Origin: Natrinema hispanicum
Lineage (GTDB): Archaea > Halobacteriota > Halobacteria > Halobacteriales > Natrialbaceae
Length of the DNA stretch: 64,000 nt
Assembly: GCF_900111485.1 (NCBI RefSeq)
Contig: NZ_FOIC01000013.1
Location: 33,341 to 97,340, forward strand
Reading direction: 5' to 3'
Shown: one piece after another, positions 42,880-52,619 of the stretch
Layout of the letters: each line of letters begins with the position of its first letter
Position numbering within the stretch: the stretch's first letter is position 1
Position numbers and translations under genes: made by a program
Notes under the pieces: model-generated
What the model was told of the DNA's origin: nothing
What the model saw: only the letters and a program-made list of their open reading frames with translations
Database searches by the model: none

Positions 42880-43953
42880 TCAGTCACTCTCCTCGAGCGT
42901 GACTGTCTTGCCCTTCTCGCTCGAGTCGTAGATTCCGTCGATGACCCGCTGGACTGCGAGTGCCTCCTCGACGGTGTTGTGGCGCGTTCCGTCGTTGACG
43001 ATCCGGTCGAAAAAGGCCGCCTGTTCGTCCGAGTGGGTGTCGTTCTGGCGCGTCTCGACCGATGTGTCCTCGAGATGGTCGGGACCGACGCTGCTCGCCG
43101 AGTAGAGAGAGAGGTCGCCTTCGAGGAGATCGAACCGGGCAGCGGCGTCGGTGCCGCGGGTAATGAATTCGTGGGTCGCCGGCCGGTTGGTCGCCCACGC
43201 GACCTCGAGCGAGATCGTTCGGTTGTCCGCACACCGGATGAAGGCGCTGGCGGAGTCGTCGACGTCGAAGCCGCCGGGGCCCGCATCGTCGGCCCACATG
43301 TCGAGGTAGGCATACTCCTCGCGAGAGCCGAACTCGCTGCGAGCAACGCCGCTGACCTCCTCGACCTCGGGGTACCCGAGCAGATACAACGCCAGATCGA
43401 TGGCGTGGACACCTAGATCGATGAGTGCGCCACCGCCAGCGATCTGTCGGTGGGTAAACCACGTCCCCCGTCCCGGGATCCCGCGTCGACGGACGTAGTT
43501 GGCCTCGACGTGCGACACGTCGCCGAGTTCACCCCGGTTGATACGGTTTTTGACGATCCGAACCGCGTTCGCAAATCGGTTGTTAAACCCCACCATCGCG
43601 TAGCCGTCCGAGTCCGCTGCTGCCTCGGCGATCCGCTCTGCGCTCTTGAGGGAGTGAGCCAGTGGCTTCTCGAGTAACACGTGAATGTCGCGCTCGAAGG
43701 CGTCGATCGCGTACTCTTCGTGGTACTTGTTCGGTGTTGTGATGATGACGGCGTCGACGGTATCGTACAAGTCGTGGTGATCGTCGTAGACGTCGACGTC
43801 GTACCGACGGGCAAAGCGCGTTCGCGCCTCGGTGGCGACGTCCATGCCACCGGCGAGTGTCACGCCGTGCTCGACGAGCCGTTCTGCGTGGTACTGGCCG
43901 ATGTTGCCGAGCCCGACGATCCCGGCTTCGATATCGGATCGATCTCGTATCAT
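42880..43953 (-). CDS. Gfo/Idh/MocA-family oxidoreductase
   Basis: A 357-residue NAD(P)-dependent dehydrogenase. The Rossmann motif is AGIVGLGNIGQYHAERL (G-x-G-x-x-G near 12-19), the catalytic EKP segment is VLLEKPLAHSLKSAE, and the C-terminal domain contains HAIDLALYLLG with the catalytic His-like position. Members oxidise sugars, inositols or sugar acids. The start at 43953 is chosen because the Rossmann strand begins ten residues in; the longer frame to 44004 adds 17 polar residues. Together with the neighbouring TIM barrel, a cyclitol or hexose dehydrogenase is likely. Confidence 0.9.
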   Translation of the reverse strand: MIRDRSDIEAGIVGLGNIGQYHAERLVEHGVTLAGGMDVATEARTRFARRYDVDVYDDHHDLYDTVDAVIITTPNKYHEEYAIDAFERDIHVLLEKPLAHSLKSAERIAEAAADSDGYAMVGFNNRFANAVRIVKNRINRGELGDVSHVEANYVRRRGIPGRGTWFTHRQIAGGGALIDLGVHAIDLALYLLGYPEVEEVSGVARSEFGSREEYAYLDMWADDAGPGGFDVDDSASAFIRCADNRTISLEVAWATNRPATHEFITRGTDAAARFDLLEGDLSLYSASSVGPDHLEDTSVETRQNDTHSDEQAAFFDRIVNDGTRHNTVEEALAVQRVIDGIYDSSEKGKTVTLEESD

Positions 43954-44218
43954 TTCGAACGTATTGTCTGCTGTCGGCAGTCGGTTCGTTTCAGCCTGAT
44001 ACACCGCTTCCCGCTATATCAAATCATTCGGCTCGAGTGACTTCTCTCCATCGCCAACTGAGGGCGTGGGTCGAAGATCGCTTTGTCCGGCCGACACCGT
44101 GAGCGACCGGTTCTATCGTCAGCGAAACTGACTCGTCTCTCGATCGCACACGACCGATCGTCGCCAGCGATGAGGGCGGCCGTGCGCTGCGCTCGAGGAC
44201 GGGCGAGCCACGAGCGCA

Positions 44219-45403
44219 CTACTCGGCTTCCGTCGGTGCTGTGCCGGACTCTGGTCCCTCGAGGCCGGTGATGCCGTGGACCAGCGCCTCGCCGGTAGCT
44301 GCATCGAAGAGGTGGATCTTCGAGCGGTCTAACACGACGTTGATGTCCTGATCCGCTTCGATCTCCGTGTCGGGGGTGACGCTCATTAGCAACTGGTTCG
44401 GCGACGTGGCGGGGTCTTCCTCCATCGACCCTGCCGCGCCCTCGGCCAGCAGCAGGTAGACGAACACCTCATCCCCCATGGGCTCGAGCACGTCGGTCTT
44501 GGCGTCGATCGGCTCGGTCGGCGCGGCAAGCGAGTCCGCATACGCCGTCAGATGAACGTCTTCCGGCCGGATCCCCAGCGTGACGGCGTCGCCGACCGCG
44601 ACCTTTGGCAGCCGCGCGGCATCCAGTTCGACGGTGAAGTTGGCCGTCTCGAGGCTGCCGTCGACGAGTTCGCCCTCGATGAAGTTCATGGAGGGCGACC
44701 CGATGAAGCCGGCGACGAACCGATTTGCCGGCTCGTTATAGCAGGTCAGCGGCGGTGCGAGTTGCTGGAGTCGCCCCTCGTTGAGAACGGCGATCCGGTC
44801 GGACATCGTCATCGCCTCGGCCTGATCGTGGGTGACGTAGATGATCGTCGTCTCGAGTTCTCGGTGGAGTCGCTGGAGTTCGGTCCGCATGTGGACTCGC
44901 AGCTTCGCGTCTAAGTTGGCCAGCGGTTCGTCCATCAAGAAGACGTCCGGGTTGCGCACGATCGCGCGGGCGATCGCCACCCGCTGGCGCTGGCCACCGG
45001 ACAGTTCGTCGGGCATGCGATCTAACATCCCCTCGAGTTGGACGATGTCGGCGGCCTGCTCGACGCGACGGTGGACCTCCTCGTCGTCGTATGTCCGGAG
45101 CCGCAGCCCAAAGGAGATGTTCTCGAAGACGTCCATGTGGGGGAACAGCGCGATGTTCTGGAAGACCATCGCAACACCCCGATCCTTTGGTGCGAGGTTC
45201 GTGACGTCGTCGTCGCCGATGTACACCTGCCCCTCGGTCGGCTGTGTGAGTCCGGCGACGGTCTCCATCGTCGTCGATTTTCCACAGCCCGACGGGCCGA
45301 CGAAGGTGACGAACTCGCCGTCTTCGATCTCCATACTGACGTCGTCGACCGCGGTGACGTCGTCGTAGCGTTTCGTGATGTGCTCGAGTTGTACTCGTGC
45401 CAT
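44219..45403 (-). CDS. Sugar ABC importer ATPase (MalK/UgpC type)
   Basis: A 394-residue ATPase. Walker A is GPSGCGKST at 36-44, the signature is LSGGQRQRVAIARA near 137-150, Walker B is VFLMDEPLANLD, and the switch histidine is in YVTHDQAEAMT. The C-terminal 150 residues form the OB/TOBE regulatory domain of MalK-type subunits (VTLGIRPEDVHLTAY, then TDTEIEADQDINVVLD). It is the last subunit of the importer operon, 4 bp after the permease. Confidence 0.93.
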   Translation of the reverse strand: MARVQLEHITKRYDDVTAVDDVSMEIEDGEFVTFVGPSGCGKSTTMETVAGLTQPTEGQVYIGDDDVTNLAPKDRGVAMVFQNIALFPHMDVFENISFGLRLRTYDDEEVHRRVEQAADIVQLEGMLDRMPDELSGGQRQRVAIARAIVRNPDVFLMDEPLANLDAKLRVHMRTELQRLHRELETTIIYVTHDQAEAMTMSDRIAVLNEGRLQQLAPPLTCYNEPANRFVAGFIGSPSMNFIEGELVDGSLETANFTVELDAARLPKVAVGDAVTLGIRPEDVHLTAYADSLAAPTEPIDAKTDVLEPMGDEVFVYLLLAEGAAGSMEEDPATSPNQLLMSVTPDTEIEADQDINVVLDRSKIHLFDAATGEALVHGITGLEGPESGTAPTEAE

Positions 45404-45407
45404 TGGG

Positions 45408-46460
45408 TTACTCCTTGAGTGCGCCCGCGGTGAGTCCGCTGACGATCTTTTCCTGTGCGATGACCACGAGAATCGCGACGGGAATCACCCCGAGGATGCT
45501 CGCAGCGGCCATGAGGTTGTACAACACCTGATACTGCCCCTGATAGGCGAGGATGCCGTCGAGGATCGGTGCCCAGTTCTCGGGCTGGCCGTCGGTCATC
45601 AGGAACGAGAAGAAGAACTCGTTGTAGACGGCGATGAAGGTCAACACGCCGGCAGTCGCGACGCCGGGTGCCGACAGCGGGATGATGACCCGGAAGAGCG
45701 CGCCGAGTCGGGTCGTCCCCTCGACGCGTGCGGCGTCCTCTAACCCGTCCGGGATCTGCGAGTAGAACGTCGTGAGGATGAAGATCGCCAGCGGCATGAA
45801 GATCGCCGACAGCGGCGTCACCAGCGCGAATGGCGTGTTGTAGAGCGTTCCGTCGCCGGTGATCGGCCTGAGAATGGCGAACGAGGTGTTAAAGAGGTCG
45901 TTCAGCGGGATGAAGAAGGCTGCCGGTGGGAAAAACGAGATGACCAACACCAGCAGCATCAGCGGCGTTCGGCCGGGGAACTCGAGGCGGCCGAAGGCAT
46001 ACCCCGCGAGGCTGGCGATGACGAGGACGACGATCGTCGAGGCCAACGCGATCACGAAGCTGTTGAACATGTAGATGTGGAAGGGGATGACCTGGAAGAC
46101 CTCGACGAACGCGCCGGGATTGAAGCCGTTGGGCGTGAAGACGATGTCCTGAAGCTGTCCCTCCGGCGTCAGCGCGACCATCAGCAGCCAATAGAAGGGA
46201 AACAGCGTCGTAAAGAGGAAGAAGATCGCGGCGACGTAGAACATCGCTCGATAGACCCGCTCGGGGTGTGAGATGGAGTCGGACACCCACTGCTGGAACG
46301 GGCCGCGGTCGAGCTCCGCGTCGCGGTCGTTCTCGACGACCGCCCCACCATCGGGACGGCGGAGCGTGGGATCACGCGGCTGGCCGTCGCTGCCATCGTT
46401 ACTGTTGGTGTCGCTCGAGTCAGCGGTCGTCGGATCTGTCGAATCGGTTGGATCAGCCAT
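45408..46460 (-). CDS. Sugar ABC importer permease (MalG type)
   Basis: A 350-residue protein. A hydrophilic N-terminus of about 60 residues (acidic, Thr/Ser/Asp-rich) precedes six membrane helices, beginning at YRAMFYVAAIFFLFTTLFPF. The cytoplasmic EAA loop is IPDGLEDAARVEGTTRLGALFRVIIPLSAPG. The start at 46460 overlaps the upstream permease stop (TGATG) and the frame further upstream is shadow of that gene. Long acidic tails on permeases are usual in Haloarchaea. Confidence 0.9.
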   Translation of the reverse strand: MADPTDSTDPTTADSSDTNSNDGSDGQPRDPTLRRPDGGAVVENDRDAELDRGPFQQWVSDSISHPERVYRAMFYVAAIFFLFTTLFPFYWLLMVALTPEGQLQDIVFTPNGFNPGAFVEVFQVIPFHIYMFNSFVIALASTIVVLVIASLAGYAFGRLEFPGRTPLMLLVLVISFFPPAAFFIPLNDLFNTSFAILRPITGDGTLYNTPFALVTPLSAIFMPLAIFILTTFYSQIPDGLEDAARVEGTTRLGALFRVIIPLSAPGVATAGVLTFIAVYNEFFFSFLMTDGQPENWAPILDGILAYQGQYQVLYNLMAAASILGVIPVAILVVIAQEKIVSGLTAGALKE

Positions 46461-47539
46461 CAGTACATCCCTCCGTCGGTGTCGCGGAAGAGCAGCACGT
46501 ACACGCCAATGATCAGGCCGATGACCAGCGCCGTCGCAAAGGCCACGGCAGCGGCCGTCGCGTAGATGCGCGTGCCGCCGAACATCGCTTCGACGACGAG
46601 ACAGCTCAGCGACGGCACGGTCGTACAGCCAGCGGTCGACTCGATCAGGCCGTACACCCGCATTGCGTCCATCGTTCGGAACAACATTGCGACCAGCAGG
46701 GCCGGCATCACGAGCGGGAGCGTGATCAGTTTGAACCGCTGCCACGGCGAGGCCCCGGCGACGCGGGCGACGTCGTACAGACTCCGGTCGACACTTTGGA
46801 GCCCGGCGAGGATCAACAGGGCCATGAACGCCGACGATTTCCAGATGTCGGCCACGAGGATGATGATGAACGCGTCCTGGCTGTTGGCCAGCGGCGTCCC
46901 GCTGAAAATCCCGAGACTCTGCATGAGGTCGGAGCCGAACCCGACCGTCGGCTGGAACAGCAGGAAGAAGATCATCCCCTGAATGACGATCGGCACCGCC
47001 CACGGGAGGATGATCGCCACGCGAACCCAGCGTCGCCCGGTAAATTCCTGATCGAGCACGTAGGCCTGTCCGAACCCGATCACTGTCTCGACGACGACGC
47101 TGACCACCGCGAACGCGAGCGTGACGAACAGCGCCTGTTGGAAGAGCGGCGTGCCAAGTTCGATAAAGGGGAACGACGATGTCAACCCGACGTCGAGGAA
47201 CTGCCGTGCCAGCCGCGCGTTCCCGGCGAGAATGTCGATGTAGTTCTCGAGGCCAACGAAGCCACCGAGCGGGTCCAGTCCCCGCGTCTGGTTGGCACGC
47301 AGCGACATGACGAACGTCCGGATCATCGGATAGAACGCGATCAGCGTCAGCAACGCGAAGGCCGGCAGTAACAGCAGGTACGCGTAGGCTGCTTCACTTA
47401 GGCTTTCCATCCAGTTGACGGCGGCGTTTCCGGTTCGCTCGTGTTCGTGACTCGGTCCCGGTTCACCGCCGGTCACCGTTCCGCCGTCGGGCACGGGGTC
47501 AGTGTCGGTCCCCGTCCCATCGTCGGTCTCAGTTGTCAT
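46460..47539 (-). CDS. Sugar ABC importer permease (MalF type)
   Basis: A 359-residue protein with an acidic N-terminus of about 45 residues and six to seven membrane helices, starting at AAYAYLLLLPAFALLTLIAFY. The EAA loop is VDRSLYDVARVAGASPWQRFKLITLPLVMPA. It forms a heterodimeric pore with the downstream MalG-type protein and overlaps that gene's start by a base. The gene starts 4 bp after the binding-protein stop. Confidence 0.91.
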   Translation of the reverse strand: MTTETDDGTGTDTDPVPDGGTVTGGEPGPSHEHERTGNAAVNWMESLSEAAYAYLLLLPAFALLTLIAFYPMIRTFVMSLRANQTRGLDPLGGFVGLENYIDILAGNARLARQFLDVGLTSSFPFIELGTPLFQQALFVTLAFAVVSVVVETVIGFGQAYVLDQEFTGRRWVRVAIILPWAVPIVIQGMIFFLLFQPTVGFGSDLMQSLGIFSGTPLANSQDAFIIILVADIWKSSAFMALLILAGLQSVDRSLYDVARVAGASPWQRFKLITLPLVMPALLVAMLFRTMDAMRVYGLIESTAGCTTVPSLSCLVVEAMFGGTRIYATAAAVAFATALVIGLIIGVYVLLFRDTDGGMY

Positions 47540-47543
47540 TTGT

Positions 47544-48998
47544 TCACACCTCCGCTTCGCTTTGCTCGAGTTCGTTCGCGAGGTCGTTCATCGCCGCCTC
47601 GGGCGATTGCACGCCGCGGTAGGCCGCGTTGACGGCCTGATAGATCAGTGCGGACTGTTCTGGCCAGAGGTCGGTCGCGGGTCGTGGGATCGCGTTCTCG
47701 CTGGCCGACTGGACCACGTCGGCGTAGCGAGCGACGGGGCCGACGTCGCTCGGGTCGACGTCCCCGACCAGATCGAGGTTCGGTGGCAGGAACCCACCGA
47801 GTCGGAAGACGGTGAGCATGACTTGTCTGTTGGCGAACGCCTCGAGAACCTGCAGCGCCTCTTCCTCGCGGTTCGAAAACGGGCTCACCGCGAGGTTCCA
47901 GCCACCCAGCGCCACAGCAGTCCCACCGACGTCCGAATACTGGGCCTCCTGTTGGGAGACCGCGTACGGCCTCGTCATCACGCCGAGGTCCTCGCCGAAG
48001 GCGTCCTCCGTGCCCGTCTCTGCGATCGCATACGACCAGTTGCGGTTCGAGACTGCTTCGCCACCAGCAAACGGGTTGAGCGACTGCTGCTCTGTCCACT
48101 GGACGATCGCCGACGGGCAGATCTGCGGATAGCCATCGAGGGTGTACTCCTCTTCTCCCGCGATGAACGACCGCATCATCCGGATTGCGTCGATGACTCG
48201 CTGATCGTCGACGGTGATCGGCCGATCCCCGGCGGTAAACAGGTTGTCAGCCCCGCCGTAATACGCCCCGCCCCACGACGTCATCACCTCGTTGAACGTA
48301 CAGCAAGACAGCCCCTCGTAGGCAGCTGCCTGGGTCGTGAACCCGTAGTCGAGGCCAGCCTGGTCTCTCGCGTCGCGAATCGCAGCCGAAAACTCCTCCC
48401 AGCGCGGTGGGTCAGTCGCCCAGCCGCCGGTATCGTAGCCAGCGTCCTCGATGAGGTCCTGCCGATACAGGGTAAAGCCGAGGTCCGGAAACAGCGGTAA
48501 GGCATGGAGATCGCCGCCCTGGGGAGCGCGCGCCGTCTCGAGGCTCGCCTCGAGATAGTTGTCGTTGACGTACTGCAGCGTCTCGTCCGGGAGCCGCTCG
48601 GTCAGGTTGACTGTTTGGTTCCGAAGGATGAACGGAACCGTCCAGCCGCTGTCCATCATGTGGATGTCGGGTGGGGCACGTCCCGCCTCGAGTGCTGACT
48701 GGGTGGTCTGCATTCGTGCTGCGGAATCGCTGACGACGGTCTGGATCTCGACGCGGATGTCGTCGTCGAGACCGGCGTCCCAGAGGGCCTGCTGGATCGA
48801 CGGCTGATCGCCGTCGCTGTGCATGATCCCCGCGACGTCCGAGGCAGCAGTCATCACCACCGTTCCCGGCTGGCGACCACGCCCGAGACAACCGGTGACG
48901 GCCATGGCCCCGGCCGCGGTCGACACTGATGCAGCCTTCAGAAACGACCGCCGCTCGAGGCGCGACCGGTCGCGTCGACCGACAGTATCGCGTCCCAT
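47544..48998 (-). CDS. Sugar ABC importer binding lipoprotein (family 1)
   Basis: A 484-residue Tat-exported lipoprotein. The signal RRSFLKAASVSTAAGAMAVTGC carries twin Arg, FLK and a lipobox Cys. The mature part is a family 1 solute-binding protein: DIHMMDSGWTVPFILRNQTV, then LFPDLGFTLYRQDLIEDAGYD, PPRWEEFSAAIRDAR, and the late SRNW/NAIPRP region typical of trehalose/maltose binding proteins. It is the first gene of the importer operon, preceded by a TATA box about 40 nt upstream. Confidence 0.92.
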   Translation of the reverse strand: MGRDTVGRRDRSRLERRSFLKAASVSTAAGAMAVTGCLGRGRQPGTVVMTAASDVAGIMHSDGDQPSIQQALWDAGLDDDIRVEIQTVVSDSAARMQTTQSALEAGRAPPDIHMMDSGWTVPFILRNQTVNLTERLPDETLQYVNDNYLEASLETARAPQGGDLHALPLFPDLGFTLYRQDLIEDAGYDTGGWATDPPRWEEFSAAIRDARDQAGLDYGFTTQAAAYEGLSCCTFNEVMTSWGGAYYGGADNLFTAGDRPITVDDQRVIDAIRMMRSFIAGEEEYTLDGYPQICPSAIVQWTEQQSLNPFAGGEAVSNRNWSYAIAETGTEDAFGEDLGVMTRPYAVSQQEAQYSDVGGTAVALGGWNLAVSPFSNREEEALQVLEAFANRQVMLTVFRLGGFLPPNLDLVGDVDPSDVGPVARYADVVQSASENAIPRPATDLWPEQSALIYQAVNAAYRGVQSPEAAMNDLANELEQSEAEV

Positions 48999-49037
48999 GA
49001 CCAGTAGAACGCCGACGGCCCCGAACTTAGTTGTTAG

Positions 49038-49060
49038 TTATAAATACTGTACTAAACTGT
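49038..49060 (-). promoter_or_regulatory. Sugar-importer promoter with TACT repeats
   Basis: TTATAAATA (49038-49046; TATTTATAA on the minus strand) lies 40-48 nt upstream of the binding-protein ATG. It is abutted by the direct repeat TACTGTACT at about 49045-49053, on the side away from the gene. TACT-type half-sites are part of known archaeal TrmB operators, although the full TACT-spacer-AGTA arrangement is not clean here. Confidence 0.45.
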
Positions 49061-49063
49061 GAC

Positions 49064-49361
49064 TGTCGAGTCGTCGTGTTGGTTACACCGGTTTCGCCAA
49101 CGTGCGCGGCGGTGTTGGACGGGTACGCTCCTGTTCGATGGCGATATTGCCCCTTTCAATCACTGATTGCCGCGTGACGGTTGGCAGATGCCTGCAGACG
49201 ACGGATATCTCATTGGAGCAAACAGGGACGGACCGTCTCGGACACCAGCCTGTGACCGCTCGAGCACGGTCCGCGACCAGTCGACGATGGCCCGGTCTAT
49301 GTCATCGGGACGGGGTCGTCGTTCGTTGTACTGCCGTCATACGGACTATTGTCAGTCAGTT
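49064..49361. other. Gene-free stretch between the sugar importer and TrmB
   Basis: About 300 bp with no frame of haloarchaeal composition. It lies between the importer promoter and the TrmB terminator hairpin. I see no repeat of note. Confidence 0.5.
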
Positions 49362-49397
49362 CCGGCGCACCCGCGACCCGTCATGCGAGTGCGCCGG
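49362..49397 (-). terminator. Hairpin after the TrmB gene
   Basis: Perfect 9-bp arms CCGGCGCAC (49362-49370) and GTGCGCCGG (49389-49397) with an 18-nt loop, starting 22 nt after the TrmB stop. No T-run follows, so it may stabilise the 3' end rather than terminate. Confidence 0.45.
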
Positions 49398-49418
49398 GAC
49401 AGCGGGACAGCAGACCGC

Positions 49419-50486
49419 TCAGGCGTCCTCGATCGCCGGGGGTTCGTCGCGGCCGATATGGATTTCGTGGGCCTCGACGTCCTCGAGAGCAGCGACGCGG
49501 CCGCCGACAGAGACTTCCTCGCCCTCCTCAGTCTCAATCGTGAGGCTGGCGACCTCCTCGCTGACCTCGAACGAGATATCGCGAACCTGCCCGCGGACGA
49601 TCCGCTGGCCACCGATTTCGACGTCGCGGCCGTCGATGGTCGCGTAGAACTCGCCGCCCTCATCGAGCAGATCCTTCACGCATCGGCGAATCGAGGCGTA
49701 CGCTCGGGGGTACGACCGTGCAGTGTCGTCCTCGCCGAGCGTTCGATCGGCAGTCGTCCAGAGAACGGTCCCGAAGAACCCGGAGATAAGAAAGCCGAGT
49801 GCCGACCGGTTGAAGATGACGCCGTAGCGGTCCTGATCGTCACGCAGGGCATCCTGGGTTGCGTACATCGAGTAGTTGCCGTCGGCGACGGCGACGACCG
49901 GTGTCGTGATCCCGCGACGAGCACGAGCGGTCGATGCGACCGCGCTGTAGTCGAACGCGTCCGGATCGGGTGCCTCGCTCGCTGGCGTCACGATCAGGTC
50001 GACGCTCACGCCGGCGTCGACCGCATCACGGAGATCAGCCTCGAATCTGGTCAGCAGGTCCGGTGTCAGCGACAGTGCGAGTTCGAACTCCGCGCTGTCG
50101 ATGACCTCCTCTAAGTAGCGCAGGATCGTCGACCGCGATTTGACCAGCGAGACGGCCTCCGTGTCTCTGGCCGGTGCGGTATAGCGGGCCTCGAGGTCGG
50201 CGATCATCTGCTCGAAGGACGTCTGGACGTCGTCGAACGCTTCCGCAGGGTCGATCGCGACGACCTTCATCGGGCGGGACTCGCGCAGTTCGACCAGGCC
50301 GCGGTCGCTCAGGCTGCGGACGGTGTCGTACACCCGGGGCTGGGGGATCTCCGTTCGGTCTGCGATCTCGCTTGCAGTGAGCTGGCCCTGCTCTAAGACG
50401 GTGAGATAGGCGTCGATTTCGTACTCGCCGAGATTAAATCGGTCGCCGACGCGTTCGACCGTCGAGCGAAGTTCGTCTGGTGCCAT
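49419..50486 (-). CDS. TrmB-family sugar-responsive transcription regulator
   Basis: A 355-residue regulator. The N-terminal winged helix (about 18-78) includes [19 protein letters not shown] and [20 protein letters not shown]. Residues about 110-260 form the sugar-binding/phosphohydrolase-like middle domain ([31 protein letters not shown]) and the C-terminus is a beta-rich sugar-binding-like part. TrmB proteins switch sugar transport and central-metabolism genes on sugar binding. It is located directly upstream of the importer operon and probably controls it. A GTATAATAAATCA-like string about 30 nt upstream gives a leaderless start. Confidence 0.92.
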   Translation of the reverse strand: MAPDELRSTVERVGDRFNLGEYEIDAYLTVLEQGQLTASEIADRTEIPQPRVYDTVRSLSDRGLVELRESRPMKVVAIDPAEAFDDVQTSFEQMIADLEARYTAPARDTEAVSLVKSRSTILRYLEEVIDSAEFELALSLTPDLLTRFEADLRDAVDAGVSVDLIVTPASEAPDPDAFDYSAVASTARARRGITTPVVAVADGNYSMYATQDALRDDQDRYGVIFNRSALGFLISGFFGTVLWTTADRTLGEDDTARSYPRAYASIRRCVKDLLDEGGEFYATIDGRDVEIGGQRIVRGQVRDISFEVSEEVASLTIETEEGEEVSVGGRVAALEDVEAHEIHIGRDEPPAIEDA

Positions 50487-50625
50487 ACCTCACGCTACGG
50501 GTCCAATGACTAAATGATTTATTATACATCGAGTAGCACGCGTTTTCGAAATCGGGTTGTTTTCCGACCGACCGCGCGACGAGATGGTCAGAACCCTTAA
50601 CCACAGGGGGGCAGAGTGTCTTGTC

Positions 50626-51630
50626 ATGCGCTGGGTCGTTCTGGCAAACGAGCGTTCGATCGAGTGGTCTGCGGTTGAAGCTATCCAGACCGAGCTCCCA
50701 GCATGGGTTCCGTCCGAAGTGGTTGAGTTCGCTCTCGCACTCGTCGTGCTCGCCGTCGGCTGGTACCTCTCGAAGGTCGTCGTTCGTCTCGCCGGCCGGA
50801 CGGTTGCCCGCCGGATCGAACGACCGAGCGTCACACGATCGGTTCTCAGCGGCGTCAGAGTCGCTGCCTTGCTCTGGACCGTTACCATCGCTGCCAGCAT
50901 CCTCGGCGTCGGCAACACGCAGATCCTCCTTTCGGTGACCGTCATTTCGGCCGTGATCGCGGTTGTCCTCGCTCCCGTGGTCGGCAGTCTGATCAACGGG
51001 TTCTACGTATTGGCCGACCGCCCCTACGAGATCGGCGACATGATCGAGGTAACTGACGCCGGTCACCGTGGGTTCGTCGAGGACATCACGATCCGATACA
51101 CCAAGATCTTCACCCTCCAGAATACCTTCATCGTCATTCCGAATTCCGACATTCACGCGCGTGACGTGATCAATTACTCCGCAGAAGACGAGCGCACGCG
51201 GGTCTCACTGACCCTCGAGATTACCTACGACAGTGATCTCGAGGCGGCGCGTCGGGCCGCCGAACGGGCTGCCCGGTCCGTCGACGACGTCATCTCTGGG
51301 GGACCAGACATCCGAATCGGCAGTGCCCGGTACGCTGCGGCACCCAAATGCAACATCAAAACGTACGGCGATCACGGGATCGTCCTCGAGCTCTTCTTTT
51401 GGATGGAACACCCCTACAAACAGCCGATCATCCGGTCGGCGGTCCAGGAGGCAATCGGCGACCGATTCGCGGAACTCGACGTCGAGTTCGCCTACCCGCG
51501 CCGGCATCACGTCTTCGACGAAACCAGCGGGGTCGCCCGGTTGGCTGTCGACGAGTCGGGCTTCGAGCGACCGACGACCGACTCGCCCGTCGAGCCAAGC
51601 GAGAGTCCCGCGGATCCAGCGGATCGGTAA
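50626..51630 (+). CDS. MscS-family mechanosensitive channel
   Basis: A 334-residue membrane protein with three N-terminal helices, ending in the pore helix VISAVIAVVLAPVVGSLINGFYVL. The MscS beta domain is ADRPYEIGDMIEVTDAGHRGFVEDITIRYTKIFTLQNTFIVIPNS, and the cytoplasmic C-terminal domain follows to about residue 290, ending in an acidic Pro/Ser-rich tail. Function: pressure relief under hypo-osmotic shock, important for a halophile. The ATG at 50626 is chosen because earlier residues of the longer frame are basic and unlike the family. Confidence 0.9.
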   Translation: MRWVVLANERSIEWSAVEAIQTELPAWVPSEVVEFALALVVLAVGWYLSKVVVRLAGRTVARRIERPSVTRSVLSGVRVAALLWTVTIAASILGVGNTQILLSVTVISAVIAVVLAPVVGSLINGFYVLADRPYEIGDMIEVTDAGHRGFVEDITIRYTKIFTLQNTFIVIPNSDIHARDVINYSAEDERTRVSLTLEITYDSDLEAARRAAERAARSVDDVISGGPDIRIGSARYAAAPKCNIKTYGDHGIVLELFFWMEHPYKQPIIRSAVQEAIGDRFAELDVEFAYPRRHHVFDETSGVARLAVDESGFERPTTDSPVEPSESPADPADR

Positions 51631-51740
51631 CGGTCTCGTCCACGAGATGACCTGTCTGAACCGGTCGAAACGCTCCCAGCGACTCGTAGCGTGGGTGTAA
51701 TTTATACCGAGGCCGGTCCAATTCGGTACCTGACCGATAG

Positions 51741-52184
51741 ATGTACGACGATATTCTGATTCCCACGGACGGAAGCGACACGATTTCCGAGACACTCTCC
51801 CACGGGCTGGCGATCGCCGCCGATAACGACGCGACGGTGCACGCGCTGTACGTCGTCGACAGCCGGATCACCGCCGCCGCCGACGACGAGACCAGCGCGG
51901 ACCTCGAGCGCTCGCTCCAGGCCGAAGGACAGGAGGCCGTCGCCGCTGTCGAAGAGCGAGCGGCCGATGAAGGCCTCGAGACGGTTAGTGACGTCCAACA
52001 CGGGACGCCGTCGAAGACGATCCTCGAGTACGCCGACGAACAGGAAATCGATCTGATCGTCATCGGGACGCGGGGGAAGAGTCCACGCGAGAAGGTCACG
52101 TCACTGGGCAGCGTTTCGGAGCGGGTCGTCGACAACGCTTCGATCCCGGTGTTCGTCGTTCGGAATGCGGGAGCCCACGAGTAA
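51741..52184 (+). CDS. UspA-family universal stress protein
   Basis: A 147-residue protein starting MYDDILIPTDGSDTIS. The ATP-binding pattern GTRGKSPREKVTSLGSVS keeps the G-2x-G-9x-G(S) spacing. It is 110 bp after mscS on the same strand and convergent with another stress-like protein; the three genes together may relate to osmotic stress (inference). Confidence 0.9.
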   Translation: MYDDILIPTDGSDTISETLSHGLAIAADNDATVHALYVVDSRITAAADDETSADLERSLQAEGQEAVAAVEERAADEGLETVSDVQHGTPSKTILEYADEQEIDLIVIGTRGKSPREKVTSLGSVSERVVDNASIPVFVVRNAGAHE

Positions 52185-52208
52185 TCCGAGACTGTTTGCT
52201 GATACCTC

Positions 52209-52619
52209 TTAGGCGCGTGCGCTTTCGACCGTGATGACCTCACAGTCGAGGTGGCGTCGAAGATACTGTTCGATGTTCGGATTGTCGGTAAATCGCTGGA
52301 AGATCCGTCGGAGCCGACTCGCCTGTTTGGAGCCGATCACGACGACGTCGGCACCCTCGGCGGCGACCTCGTCGAGGATGCTCTCTTCGACGAGAAAGCC
52401 GGTCCGGACGACATATCGGGCCCGTTCGATCCGACCGAACGCCTTCTCGACGGCGTTTTTCAGATCGACCCGCGTCACTTTCTTCCCGTTCTGGTAGAGG
52501 TTCACGTGCAGCACCGTCAGCGCTGCATCTCGCGACCGGGCGATCTCGATCGCCCGCTCGAGCGTTCGTCGCGAGTGCTTCGACAACGGGTACCGAACGG
52601 GAACGACGACCAGCGACAT
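52209..52619 (-). CDS. Diverged universal stress-like protein
   Basis: A 136-residue alpha/beta protein, starting MSLVVVPVRYPLSKHSRRTL and ending LRRHLDCEVITVESA. It shows the Usp fold pattern (AALTVLHVNLYQ; ADVVVIGSKQASRLRRIFQRF) but the G-2x-G-9x-G(S/T) ATP loop is not kept, so it likely lacks ATP binding. Convergent with the UspA gene. Function unknown. Confidence 0.8.
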   Translation of the reverse strand: MSLVVVPVRYPLSKHSRRTLERAIEIARSRDAALTVLHVNLYQNGKKVTRVDLKNAVEKAFGRIERARYVVRTGFLVEESILDEVAAEGADVVVIGSKQASRLRRIFQRFTDNPNIEQYLRRHLDCEVITVESARA

